A stretch of DNA of 64,000 nt from Nonomuraea sediminis. Lineage in GTDB: Bacteria; Actinomycetota; Actinomycetes; Streptosporangiales; Streptosporangiaceae. The position numbers and the translations under genes were made by a program. Below the pieces are notes generated by a model, which was given only the letters and a program-made list of their open reading frames with translations, searched no databases and was not told where the DNA came from. This document shows positions 35,882 to 45,374 of the stretch, piece by piece (position 1 is the stretch's first letter; the number at the start of each line of letters is the position of its first letter). Where the stretch lies: NCBI RefSeq assembly GCF_018531495.1, contig NZ_JAHDTI010000002.1, positions 1 through 64,000 on the forward strand, read 5' to 3'.

Positions 35882-38800
35882 TCAGCGGTTGATGCGAATG
35901 CCGTAGACCTTACCGTTCGGGTAATAGCTGTGCCACCAAGGGCGACCTTGCTCGAACGAACGATATGAGTGGTCTCCGTCGTGCTGAGCGTAGAAGACGC
36001 GCCCCTTCGAATCGATGTTGCTAACGATTGAAAGGTGGTGCCATGGATTGCTCGCTATCCCAGTTCCCCAGAGCAGGATGTCCCCCTGTCGCAGCTCCTT
36101 CCAGGAAGGTACCCAGGACGCGCGTTTTTTGTTGACCAACCAGTAACGATACCAGTTGTTCGCCGCCGACCACGAATACGATGTTCTGAACTTGATGGGG
36201 TCCCATCCCGGAGTTTGCCACCAATAATTGTTGTTTCCTCGCGTGAGGACAGTTGGGAACGGGTGGAAGTCCTTCGGCGCTCCGCCGCCAAGGTTAATCG
36301 CTCGTGAAGCGAAATTGGTGCAATCGTTGTCGGGGAACCGTTCTGCCTGGCTATGGGCGTTGGCGACGGCCCAGAGCTTGATACCTCTGTAGTCGATGCC
36401 GGCCAGACTGGCCTTGGCGGGCTCCTGGTCTGAGGGGGTAGGAGCGCCCGCGCTGTAGTCGGAAAACCCTACCCCGTCGACTGCGAGGGGCGTCGCCTCC
36501 GGCGGCAGCTCTATTGGCGGACTACCGGCTGGCTCGGCTGTGATTTCACCCGCGGGACTCTCGGTGTCGGAAGCGTCGGCGTTCATGGCCTGGATGAGCT
36601 GCGGCTGGCTGCCGCTCGGGCGGAAGAGGTACTCGCGTCGCTCGGTGGTTGAGTCAGTCGTGGTTTGGGTCGGAGTGGCTCCGGTTGCGTCGGCGAAGAC
36701 CGAATCGCCCGTCACCGTGCCGTGTACTGTCACTGCTCCGCTGCCATCGACCGTGACCAGAGAGTCAGTGATCGATACCGTTGAACTCTGCTGACTGAAC
36801 TTCCTGGCCGATGCCAACGTCGCCCATCTGCTTTGACCTGGCCCGCTTGTGTATGCGAGTGCTCGCACCATCGCAGCCTGGGGCTTGCTGGACAACGCCT
36901 GGTCAACTGTGGCGCTCTTGGCCTCCGCGAGCTCGTTGTCCACTTGGGCGAGTTGTTTGACGGCGTCAATGTACTGCTGCGCGCCACCTGGTACGGCCTG
37001 GGGCACCGCCGCACCGCTGAGCGTCCAGGGACCCGCGCCACGGGAGTTGACCGCCCGTACCTGGAATCGGTAACTGGTGCCGTTCACCAAGCCGGTGATG
37101 ACAGCTTCGGTTCCCTTGACGGTGACCTGCTTGACCACCTGGTTGCCAGAGTCGAGTGCCTGGACGTCGTAACTGTCGACCCCGCTGGTCGTACCCGTAT
37201 CGCTGGGAGCGAGCCATCTCACAAGGGCTCCACCGTCCCCCGGTTTAGCCTTCGGCACTGAGGTGGCGCCTGGTACTCCCGGAGGGAGATATTCGATGAC
37301 GAGAGAGGTTGGGGTGACCGCGCCGGATCCGCCGAATGAGACGACTGGAACCTGGTCGCCAGAGCCGCGGATAACGACTCCATAATTGGTGCTCGGTTGT
37401 GCGAGCCAGGCGCTGACCAGGGCGGTCAGGTCGATGGTCGGCTGCGAGGCTGAGGCAGGGGAACTGGATTCCGGGTTCAAAGTCTGACGGAGGCTCGCTC
37501 CCGTTGCGTCGTCAGCTACGCCCACGTTCGGCGCGTACGCAACAACTGCGGCGTTGGCGGGGCAGGTTCCCCCTGCGCAGGAGGCGGTGCCAAGGTTTAG
37601 TGCGGCCCGAGTGATTCGGGCCCCCTCAGGAACCGAGGAGAGGTCGGGGTTGACTAGCGACAGTCGTTCCTCGGAGCCGCTGCCACCCGCCTCGATCGCT
37701 GGGCTGATTGTCAGCGGGCATGGGCTGCCCGAGCAGGCGTCGGGTGCCGTTCGGGCCGATTTCACCGTTATGGAGGTTCTACCGACAGTCACCGTGGCCG
37801 ACCCGGTGGGCGGAGGAGGTGAGCTTGTAGGAACCGTGAAGGAGTTGGGCGGGCTCTGGGCAGTGCAAGCGTCCTGAACACATGACTGGAGTCGCCAGGT
37901 GTAGGACTTGCCGGACTGGACGAGGCCATCGGGTAGCCTCAGGGAGATGCGTTGACCCCCTTCGACGGTTCCCTCGCCTACGGGGCTTGGCCCGACGGGG
38001 TTTCCCGCGCTGTCATAGAGGTAGAACTTTCCGGAGACCTGTCCCCTGGACGGTCGAGAAAGCAGGCCGTACAAAACAGGGTTGGTCGGGGAGGCCAAAT
38101 CGACACCCATGGCTCCGGGCGGGAACGGAGCGTCATTGCTGATCCGGTAGGCGGGCGTTTGACTGCACACGTTCAGCGCCACGCATGCTCTCACCGAGAA
38201 CTTGAAGCTGTGCGGGTTGCCAAGTGTGACGCTCTGCCGTACGGCTTGGCCGCTGGGTCCGGTGACTGGAGCAGGTGTGGTGAGTTGGCCAGTGGTGTCA
38301 CTGACCGTCATCGAGTACTCGATGGCAGTTCCGTCGGTACTGGTGGATGAGTAGGTGAGACCGACAGAGCCGCTGCGCACGATCGCGTCGGTGTCGTCCA
38401 TCGAGTCGACGAAATCGCTGCTGACCGTCGGGATCTCGGGGGGCAGCCCGTATGTGACGCTCAGCTTGGGGATGCCTTCGCCACCCCATTCGGCCGAGTC
38501 GAAAACTCGACTGTAGTCAGGGCTAGCTGCTGACTCGTCTGCGCCTCGGAGCAGGATTCCGTAGTTCGGCGCGCCGCTCGCCCAGGCTTGTGCGATAGCC
38601 GGAACCTGCCACGTCATGGTCTGAACTTCTCCGCATGCAGCGGCATCTCTGGCTGTTACCTCTCCAGCTGTCGTGGCGGCCGGTTGGTTTGCCCACGTCA
38701 GGCTGAGTTCATTCCAGTCCGCGGTGATTCGCTGGGCCTTTATGGCGGAGTTCCCATCGCCGCAGCCTGTGGATAGGTGCTGTCGGAGTTCGAGTGCGGC

Positions 38801-39913
38801 ATCCTTAATCGATCGACCGGCCAGCGCAGACGAGTCGAACTTCAGAAATGATCGGTCGACGAGGTTCGTACCCTCGAAGGGATCCTCATAGGCCCCGGCC
38901 CACAGCTGTATATCGCTAGACTGGGAACTGCCGTAAGCTGCGGAGTTTTCGATCCAGGTGTCGGCTTGTAGGCCCAGGCTGATGGTGGGGTCGATGGTTA
39001 CCGGATATTTGGTAGTCGGCGCGCTCAAGAAACTCTCATCTGGAGCGATGACCAGGGCGGTGTCATTGTTTCCCTTGTCGACACTCACCTGCACGGTGGT
39101 GCGGTGTGCGCTGCGTTCGTGGCCGGCGTCCCACATGAGCGGCCGCTGACCATGACCAACGGTTCGCCCCTTACTGTCGGCTAGCTGAAGAGCGCCGTCT
39201 GCGGTTGTGCTTAGATCGAGACCTTTGCTATGGACCGGTAGGCGAATGGTTAATGATCCCGCCGGCCTTTCCTTCAGGACAATGTCGAACCGGAAACCAG
39301 TCGTCAGGGCAGTGACAATCAGATCAGCGCCGGATCCGACCGCACCGGCGTAGGTCGCGGTTTGTCCTTTAATTACGGGCTTTGGAAGAGGGGCGGGCCA
39401 GTCGAGCGCGAGCTGCCCGCCCTTATTTCCTTTCGTCAGGACGGCGAACGGGTGATCTGCGCCACCGGCCGAGAACTGTGCTGCAGCGGCCGCAGAAGGT
39501 GTGCGCTGTGTCAGAACGCCGTTGCGCTCGACGAGGGAGTTGTCGATCCAGGCCCATTCGCCGTTTGCCTGCTTCACACGCGCGGGCCCAGCGTAGATGT
39601 CGGATGTAAGATGGCCGTCTGGATAGGCCCAGGTCTTTCTGGATGCGGTAGCGTCCGCCGTGACCTCTACTTCTTTGCCTTGCTTCTTTGCGTCGGCGAT
39701 CGCGGCTCGCAGCGCCGCATCAGGATCGTCGGGACGAGCGAATGTTTTGCTGTCTGATGCCAATGTCGTCGTGGACGTTGGTGTGGGGCTGGCTAGCGCG
39801 GCTGATCCCGGGACAACCGCCGCCGTAGCGGCCACCATGCTGCTGAGTGATAGTGCGATCATGGATTGCCGAAGGATCTTCGTGCCAGATAACGGGCGGG
39901 GAGAGGGTTCCAC
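35882..39913 (-). CDS. Giant secreted protein: DNRLRE, Fn3 and C-terminal Cys amidase (Amidase_6-like) domain
   Basis: 1343 residues, with GTG 39913 preceded by GGAG. It has a signal peptide (about 1-42), then the TWAYPDGHLTSDIYAGPARV segment typical of proteins that precede DNRLRE domains. A DNRLRE domain follows (residues ~310-480, ADTWIENSAAYGSSQSSDIQ). Middle regions resemble a second DNRLRE-like stretch, and an Fn3 module lies near 910-1000 (YRFQVRAVNSRGAGPW). The C-terminal 150 residues carry NDCTNFASRAI (Cys1198) and WHHLSIV (His1292/1293), the Cys-His pair of Amidase_6/NlpC-like hydrolases. In related Rhs proteins DNRLRE precedes a YD-repeat shell; none is present here. Confidence 0.8.
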   Translation of the reverse strand: MEPSPRPLSGTKILRQSMIALSLSSMVAATAAVVPGSAALASPTPTSTTTLASDSKTFARPDDPDAALRAAIADAKKQGKEVEVTADATASRKTWAYPDGHLTSDIYAGPARVKQANGEWAWIDNSLVERNGVLTQRTPSAAAAAQFSAGGADHPFAVLTKGNKGGQLALDWPAPLPKPVIKGQTATYAGAVGSGADLIVTALTTGFRFDIVLKERPAGSLTIRLPVHSKGLDLSTTADGALQLADSKGRTVGHGQRPLMWDAGHERSAHRTTVQVSVDKGNNDTALVIAPDESFLSAPTTKYPVTIDPTISLGLQADTWIENSAAYGSSQSSDIQLWAGAYEDPFEGTNLVDRSFLKFDSSALAGRSIKDAALELRQHLSTGCGDGNSAIKAQRITADWNELSLTWANQPAATTAGEVTARDAAACGEVQTMTWQVPAIAQAWASGAPNYGILLRGADESAASPDYSRVFDSAEWGGEGIPKLSVTYGLPPEIPTVSSDFVDSMDDTDAIVRSGSVGLTYSSTSTDGTAIEYSMTVSDTTGQLTTPAPVTGPSGQAVRQSVTLGNPHSFKFSVRACVALNVCSQTPAYRISNDAPFPPGAMGVDLASPTNPVLYGLLSRPSRGQVSGKFYLYDSAGNPVGPSPVGEGTVEGGQRISLRLPDGLVQSGKSYTWRLQSCVQDACTAQSPPNSFTVPTSSPPPPTGSATVTVGRTSITVKSARTAPDACSGSPCPLTISPAIEAGGSGSEERLSLVNPDLSSVPEGARITRAALNLGTASCAGGTCPANAAVVAYAPNVGVADDATGASLRQTLNPESSSPASASQPTIDLTALVSAWLAQPSTNYGVVIRGSGDQVPVVSFGGSGAVTPTSLVIEYLPPGVPGATSVPKAKPGDGGALVRWLAPSDTGTTSGVDSYDVQALDSGNQVVKQVTVKGTEAVITGLVNGTSYRFQVRAVNSRGAGPWTLSGAAVPQAVPGGAQQYIDAVKQLAQVDNELAEAKSATVDQALSSKPQAAMVRALAYTSGPGQSRWATLASARKFSQQSSTVSITDSLVTVDGSGAVTVHGTVTGDSVFADATGATPTQTTTDSTTERREYLFRPSGSQPQLIQAMNADASDTESPAGEITAEPAGSPPIELPPEATPLAVDGVGFSDYSAGAPTPSDQEPAKASLAGIDYRGIKLWAVANAHSQAERFPDNDCTNFASRAINLGGGAPKDFHPFPTVLTRGNNNYWWQTPGWDPIKFRTSYSWSAANNWYRYWLVNKKRASWVPSWKELRQGDILLWGTGIASNPWHHLSIVSNIDSKGRVFYAQHDGDHSYRSFEQGRPWWHSYYPNGKVYGIRINR

Positions 39914-40807
39914 TTACACTCCGATCACGACAGGAGGTAATACGGCAAGAAAGAGGACACCCCACCGAATCCACCCGGTCAAGATCCACTCAGCGTCACC
40001 TGCATGTCACCCCCTCCCCTCCGCCCTTCGTCCGGCGGCTAGTCCCATCTGCGCAGACTCGACACGTGGGGAACACGCTTTCCGTCGCATATCGCCCAGT
40101 TTCGGAACCTCCTTCGATATAAAGCCGTTATAAGGAAATCTGGTGTGTCAGATTCGGCGGGCGCCGCTCGACAACGTGCTCGGCTGGGTATCCCGCCTGG
40201 TCGTAGGTGCTTGTGCGCTCACCCGTGACCGAGACGTGGCCTGTTCCGTCCTCTGTTCCGTGATGTCCGGCGCGGATTCTGTCGGGTACGGCTGTCCTGC
40301 CGCTGACCCCCCAGGTGTTTCAGCTCGCCGCGCGAAGAAGTCATGGCCCTGGCGGGGCCTCTCCGGGATGGACGAAGCTGGCGGTGCGTGCGTTACCCGC
40401 TGACGTCGCCGGCGCTTGGTCCAGTGATTGATGGCCGGAGCGAAGAACGAAGCGACCGCTTCTGCAGCGGAGTCGTTCGCGCAGGGGAGATCTGCCGGTG
40501 GTTTGTCTCCTACCCCGCCTACATTGACGTCACCTTGCGTCCACGCACTCGCGTGTCCGTAGTCAAGGTCGACGTCCAGGTCAAGGTCGAGGTCCAGACC
40601 CTCGCTAAGGAGGACCTCGACTCCGTCTGCTGCGCAACGGCCGGACCGGAGCCGGTCGAGATCACCGCCCGCGCTTAGGGTCAAGCGGGCTGAAACACTT
40701 GGGCGGGGCCGAGTCTAGATCAAGCTCCACGGAAACTTTCATGCTCGCGACGCCGTCGAGCCCTTCGGGTGATCGTTACCCAATGCCGCTATCGACCACG
40801 AAGAGTG
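39914..40807. other. Promoter region plus ~600 bp of unclear content
   Basis: 39914-40140 is the promoter side of the giant gene. Within 40148-40684 a minus-strand ORF contains an Asp/Leu run created by a 6-bp-like GGTCAA/GGTCGA repeat (about 40563-40602). Its downstream residues are low in family resemblance. I do not call a gene. Confidence 0.4.
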
Positions 40808-41320
40808 ATGATGGGGAGATCGTTGTCCAGCCCATCTGACGCCCCGCCGTCCGCCCGGATCCGATCGCTGCCCAAGAGGCCGTTGCGTCTGATGGTGCTC
40901 CAGGTCGCTGGAGGCATGTCGGTGATGTGCATGCTAGCCATTGCCGTGCTCATGGCTAGCCACAGCGCCGCCGACCCTCACCGTCCTCAGGCGGCTCGCA
41001 CTAGCTCAGCCGTACCGGTCCCGGCGGGCCCGCGCCCTTCAGCCAGCCCGACTGTCACAGTCACGCGAACTGTCGTACCCACGCCAACGGCCGCGCGGAG
41101 AACGGCAACCCCAAAGGCGATCGAACGGCCGCGCGAACTGCGCCACAGCTTCGTCTCCCTGTTGTCCGCCCACGATGTGCCGATCGAGCAGATCTCACGG
41201 CTGGTCGGACACACCAACACGGTGGTCACGGAGACCGTCTACCGCAAGCAGATCAGGCCTGTCATGCAGGAGGGAGCGACGGTGATGGATGCGATCTTTC
41301 CGCTTATGCAGGAGTTGTAG
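40808..41320 (+). pseudogene. Chimeric ORF: small membrane protein fused to integrase C-terminus
   Basis: The first half has a TM helix (VLQVAGGMSVMCMLAIAVLM) and a Pro/Thr/Ser-rich segment. In the same frame it becomes RPRELRHSFVSLLSAHDVPI (HxxR box) and RLVGHTNTVVTETVYRKQIR (H box and catalytic Tyr), then VMDAIFPLMQEL and a stop. The recombinase N-terminal two thirds are missing. A deletion has fused two unrelated genes in frame. The stop is followed by the CACTCAGTTAGTCA word also seen near copies B and D. Confidence 0.65.
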
Positions 41321-41377
41321 TCACTCAGTTAGTCACGCACAACGAAAAACGCCCTGGTCATTCGAGGCGCATTCCAG

Positions 41378-41446
41378 GGGTCGTCGCAACACGATGATCA
41401 ACTACTGGCGGTGAGAAGCATAGCGAGACGCTCGGCCGGTGACACG
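41378..41446 (-). mobile_element. Solo IS30 end with last transposase codons
   Basis: TCGTCGCAACAC at 41385-41396 matches the terminal repeat of the IS30 copy at 44.2 kb (complement at about 44200). The adjoining 45 bp translate on the minus strand as SPAERLAMLLTAS, the same C-terminus as that transposase (PAERLATLLTAST). The rest of this copy is gone. Confidence 0.55.
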
Positions 41447-41589
41447 CCGCCGCACCCCGCTCGCCGCCAGTACGGTCAGCAGCCCGGCCATGCCTCTCGC
41501 GGGGGGCGCCGTCATGCGAGCCATCTTGACCCCTGACCGGTCGTGACGGTCGCCCGCCTATAGGTAGATGGCCGGTATATATTGATCAC

Positions 41590-41922
41590 ATGAGACAGAT
41601 GCAGGAGCCGACCTTCCTGATCCTGACCTCGCTAGCTGCCGGTCCACAACACGGATACGGCATCATCACCGACGTGGAGCGCATCTCGGACGGCCAGGTT
41701 CGCCTTCGCGCCGGCACCCTGTACGCCGCCTTCGACCGACTCCAGGAAGAGAACCTGATCACCGAGGACCGAGAGGAGATCGTCGACGGCCGGGTGCGCC
41801 GCTACTACCGGCTGACCGGCGACGGCGCGGCGAGACTGGCGGCGGAGGCAGAGCGGATGCGCAGGCACGCCAAGACAGCCACCGCACGCCTGCGCGCGAT
41901 CGGCTCGGGAGGAACGGCATGA
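41590..41922 (+). CDS. PadR-family transcriptional regulator
   Basis: A 110-residue PadR protein. The N-terminal winged helix reads TFLILTSLAAGPQHGYGIIT, GTLYAAFDRLQEENLITEDR and RRYYRLTGDGAARL. A TATATT box ends 6 bp before the ATG, so the transcript is probably leaderless. The stop overlaps the start of the membrane-protein gene (ATGA), a common PadR-partner arrangement. Confidence 0.87.
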   Translation: MRQMQEPTFLILTSLAAGPQHGYGIITDVERISDGQVRLRAGTLYAAFDRLQEENLITEDREEIVDGRVRRYYRLTGDGAARLAAEAERMRRHAKTATARLRAIGSGGTA

Positions 41923-42857
41923 GCCCGCTCGAAGCCCGCTACCGCCGTCTCCTGACCGCCTACCCGCGCGACCACCGGGCGCGGCACGAGGAAGAAATGA
42001 TCGGCGTGCTCCTCGCCGGAGCGCAGTCCGGCCAGACCCGTCCGCATCCGACCGAGGCGGCAGACTTACTGTGGGGCGCGCTATGCGTCCACGGGCGGCG
42101 AGCCTTCGGCCCGGTCTCCGCGCCCGCCTGGCGCGCCGGGCTGGCGCTCGCCGTGGCGCTGTGGCCGTTCCTGATGCTGACAGGTGCGCTGGCGACCGGG
42201 CTGCTCCAGGGTGCCGAAGCCGTGGGGAACGCGGGGGCCGCCGCCGTGGAGCGGCCGATCTGGATCCTGTACCTGGCCGAGCCGATCGTCATCGCGGCCC
42301 TGCCGGTGCTGGCCGTGCTGCTCGGCCGACGATGGATCGCCGTGCTCGGCGTGGTCGCGTTCGTGCTGTACCAGGCCGACCACCCCCGCCTCCTGGATCT
42401 GGACACGCTGCTGTTCCCCAACCACGGCCCGGTCCTGCTGGCCCAACTCGCGACCGTCGCCATCGCCTTCGCGCCCGCGGCGCATCGCGCGATCACGGTC
42501 ATTCCCCGGCACGCATTCCTGCTGTGGGGGCCGCTCGCCGTGGCCGGGCTGACCGCCAGCAAGGCCATCGTGCGCTGGGTGGACGTGATCGCCCACTACG
42601 ACATCGTGACCTGGAAACCCGTGCCCTGGCTCGTCGTGGTCGGGCTGGCGGCCGGGTACGCGTGCCGGTCGGCCGTGGGGCGGCGGGCGGCGCTGCTGCT
42701 GTTCCTGCCCGCGGCGGCCCTGGGCGACCTCGGGGACCTGCCGTCGGTGCCCACCTTTACGGCCCTTGCCCAACTCGGGTGCGCGGCCCTGGCCTTCACC
42801 ACCGCGGCTGCCTTGACCCGGCGGCGGAGCGACCAGAGAACGAGCCCCGGCTCCTAA
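41919..42857 (+). CDS. Multi-TM protein, PadR partner
   Basis: This 312-residue protein starts with a cytoplasmic helix (ARYRRLLTAYPRDHRARHEEEM) found at the head of many PadR-linked membrane proteins. About eight TM helices follow. No transporter signature. It is translationally coupled to the PadR gene, which probably controls it. Function unknown, plausibly cell-envelope stress. Confidence 0.75.
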   Translation: MSPLEARYRRLLTAYPRDHRARHEEEMIGVLLAGAQSGQTRPHPTEAADLLWGALCVHGRRAFGPVSAPAWRAGLALAVALWPFLMLTGALATGLLQGAEAVGNAGAAAVERPIWILYLAEPIVIAALPVLAVLLGRRWIAVLGVVAFVLYQADHPRLLDLDTLLFPNHGPVLLAQLATVAIAFAPAAHRAITVIPRHAFLLWGPLAVAGLTASKAIVRWVDVIAHYDIVTWKPVPWLVVVGLAAGYACRSAVGRRAALLLFLPAAALGDLGDLPSVPTFTALAQLGCAALAFTTAAALTRRRSDQRTSPGS

Positions 42858-42954
42858 AGGAAGAACGCCCAGCGGATCAACGACCAGGCAGCCTCGATGA
42901 GGTGGTGCCACCGTCGCTGAGCTTGGTACCAGAACTCACGCGTAGACCCAGGGT

Positions 42955-44181
42955 CTAGGTGCTTGCGGTGAGCAGCGTGGCGAGGCGCTCGGCTGGGGTG
43001 TCCCAGTCGAGCGTTTTGCGTGGTCTGGCGTTAAGTTCGGCAGCGACGGCGTCGAGCTGGTCGCGGGTGTGGACGGACAGATCCGTTCCTTTGGGGAAGT
43101 ACTGGCGGAGCAGGCCGTTGGTGTTTTCGTTGGAGCCGCGCTGCCAGGGGCTGGCTGGATCGCAGAAGTAGACCGGCATGTCCGCGGCGACGGAGAACTC
43201 GTGGTGGCGGCCCATCTCGCTGCCCTGGTCCCAGGTGAGGGAGCGCCGGAGATGGGCCGGTAGCGTCGCGATGGTGTCCAAGAGGGCGTCGCGCATGCGC
43301 TCGGCGCTGCGGTCGATGGGCAGGTGGACGAGCATCACGTAGCGGGTGTTGCGCTCGACCAGCGTGCCGATCGCCGATGCCTGGTTCTTGCCAATGATGC
43401 AATCGCCTTCCCCGTGGCCGGGCACCACGCGGTCGTCGGCCTCGGCCGGCCGCTCGCTGATCATCACCATCGGCGTGCTGTAGCGGGGCTGGCGCTGCTG
43501 GGCCAGGCGGCGCGGCTTGCGCATCGCGCGGCCAGTGCGCAGCGCCCTCGTCAGCTCGCGGCGCAGCTCGCCGCGGCCCCGGACATAGAGCGCCTGGTAG
43601 ATGGTCTCGTGGCACACGTGCATCTCCGCCCGCTCGGGAAAAGTCCGGCGCAGGCTCTGGACAATCTGCTCCGGGCTCCAGCACTTGTGTAGGTGCTCTT
43701 GGATGTAGGCCCGTAACTCCGGGTTCTGCCCGATCTTGCTCGGCTTGGGACGGGGCCGGCGTGCGTCGGCCCGCGCCTGGGCCGCGTGCGGCCGATACTG
43801 GCCGTTGGTGGGGTGTCGGTTGCGGCGGATCTCCCGGCTGATGGTCGAGGGCGCACGGCCCAGCTCGCGCGCGATCTCCCGGATCGACGCCTTCTCTCGC
43901 ACCCGGTCAGCGATGTAGATCCGCTCGTTTTCCCGCAGGTAGCGGGAGAGGCCAGAAGGGGGCCCCGCCGGTCGTTGGACCGGCGGGGCCCCCTTCTTTT
44001 TCGCCTTGTTCGGCGCCGAGCCATTCCGCCACCGCTTCCCGGTGCGGTAGTTGATCCCGACGATCCGGCACGCTTCCATGCTGCTGAAACCTTGATCCAT
44101 AAGCCGGAAGTATTCCTACCGCTCACGGGTCAGCTTCCGTCGCCCCTGAGGGGACCGGATCTCTCGGATCTCGAACTCCAT
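42955..44181 (-). pseudogene. IS30-family transposase with in-frame amber codon
   Basis: The frame starts at ATG 44181 (MEFEIREIRSPQGRRKLTRER), meets TAG at codon 22 (44118-44116), and continues in the same frame with EYFRLMDQGFSSMEACRIVG to a stop at 42955. The downstream part (381 residues from ATG 44100) has the IS30 HTH (SIREIARELGRAPSTISREI) and the DDE core (GEGDCIIGKN, LTWDQGSEMGRH, SPWQRGSNENTNGLLRQYFP). All three acidic residues seem present, so reinitiation at 44100 could still give an active enzyme. Confidence 0.8.
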
Positions 44182-44220
44182 CGCACTCCCCAAGCTGGGG
44201 TGTTGCGACGATCGCTAGAA
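42955..44220 (-). mobile_element. IS30-family element, left end unclear
   Basis: The right terminal region GTTGCGACGATCGCTAGAA ends at 44220, 39 bp from the start codon. I cannot find the matching inverted repeat on the left side of the transposase stop, so that end is probably truncated or diverged. Confidence 0.55.
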
Positions 44221-44235
44221 GGGAGGCGATCATGA

Positions 44236-44310
44236 CCGGGGCATTTTTGCTGTTCAGAAGAGGTGGTCAGGGGCAGGGTCGAACTGCCGACCTTCCGCTT
44301 TTCAGGCGGA
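44236..44310 (-). repeat. att-like copy E: tRNA-Phe 3' half, terminator mostly lost
   Basis: The tRNA part (44262-44307) is identical to the intact gene through the anticodon loop and into GGCGGA. The terminator is reduced to CCGGGGCATTTTTGCTG-like remains, beside the IS30 right end. Confidence 0.75.
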
Positions 44311-45374
44311 TCGAACGCCCTGGCGCCCGTGCCGTCGAACGAGGTCTGCGGTGGTGAGAGGTCCGTGGTGGCTCACGTTGTCGTCATGGTTGTCGTCAAC
44401 TTTCGCGCGACCTCAGCCATGTCATCCGCGGGTTATGCTCGGCGAAGGACTGCGACACGCGATCGCTTCAGCCCTGTACGGCGAGCGCCAAAGTCGACCA
44501 ACGTCACGACCTCTGCCATTACGCGACTTTCTGACGCTCCCATGTCAAGCGACCACTCGTTTGGCTTGCGACGGAAGGGCGAACAGGTCTTCTCGGCCGC
44601 CTGGTTTCGGCATGGGACCCGCCGACGTGGTTACGCCTTCTGTGGGCGGAGTACCGGGCTATGAGTGCAGTGACGAGTTGAGACCGGCCACGGCCAAGGG
44701 GATCAGTTCAGGTAGGTGGTGCGTTTCTCGCGCTCCTGCCGTGGATCGGGGCTGGAGTGGTTGCCCGGTACCTCCCATTGATGGCAGGGGTGTGGTGTCC
44801 GGCAGCTGTATTGGACGGGCCGGATGGATCGGACCAAGGTACGCGCGCCGGTGCGAGTGGGGACGGCACGCTGAAGCCAGGCAAACAAGCGCGAGTCTGT
44901 CGGCCGGGGAGGTATGCGTGGGCGCAGTGACCGGGGCGTTTCCCGGCGAGCCGAAGTTCCTGGGAACCTCGATGCGGACCGACCCTCCTGAGCGCGGGGC
45001 AGCCGTGCGCGACATCGACCTGGAGCGGCGCTTGGGCGGCGAGGTGGAGGTGCGCACCTTTGACGGGCGGGTGCGCGCCTTCGACCTTCCGAGGGCAGGT
45101 GTCGAGCACGGCCGGTCGATATGTAACGTTCGTTGCACGACTAACCCCTCGTCGGGCTGGGCATGACTCCCTCGCGCGACAACGGCGCACGACCGATCCA
45201 GCCAAGGGGGGACGGCTGGTCTGGCCACGGTTGCGCGTGGCCGACTGACACGAGACCCGCGACACCTTGCAACAAGGTCGCCGCCGACCCTCGCCCACCG
45301 GGACCGGGACGCACTGGAGGCCGACCCCACCCGCTGGGCGCACATAGCGCACCACAATCTGTGAGGGGATGAGC
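44311..45374. other. ~1 kb without a convincing gene
   Basis: Long ORFs on both strands (for example 44351-45166 on plus, 44659-45357 on minus) have Arg/Pro/Ser-rich, non-periodic translations and no family match. The left edge has GTTGTCGTCA words (44378-44399), like the element-end motif beside F. One frame ending at about 45363 (ALEADPTRWAHIAHHNL) may be the tail of a lost gene. Confidence 0.4.

Noticed and set aside
40148..40684. 178-codon ORF with a Leu-Asp run
   Set aside because: The run comes from a short tandem repeat; the rest has no family likeness or start signal. Left as a finding only for the repeat.
25624..44310. Functional tRNA-Phe genes at copies B-E
   Set aside because: Each lacks the D-arm and the acceptor 5' side, so none can fold as a tRNA.
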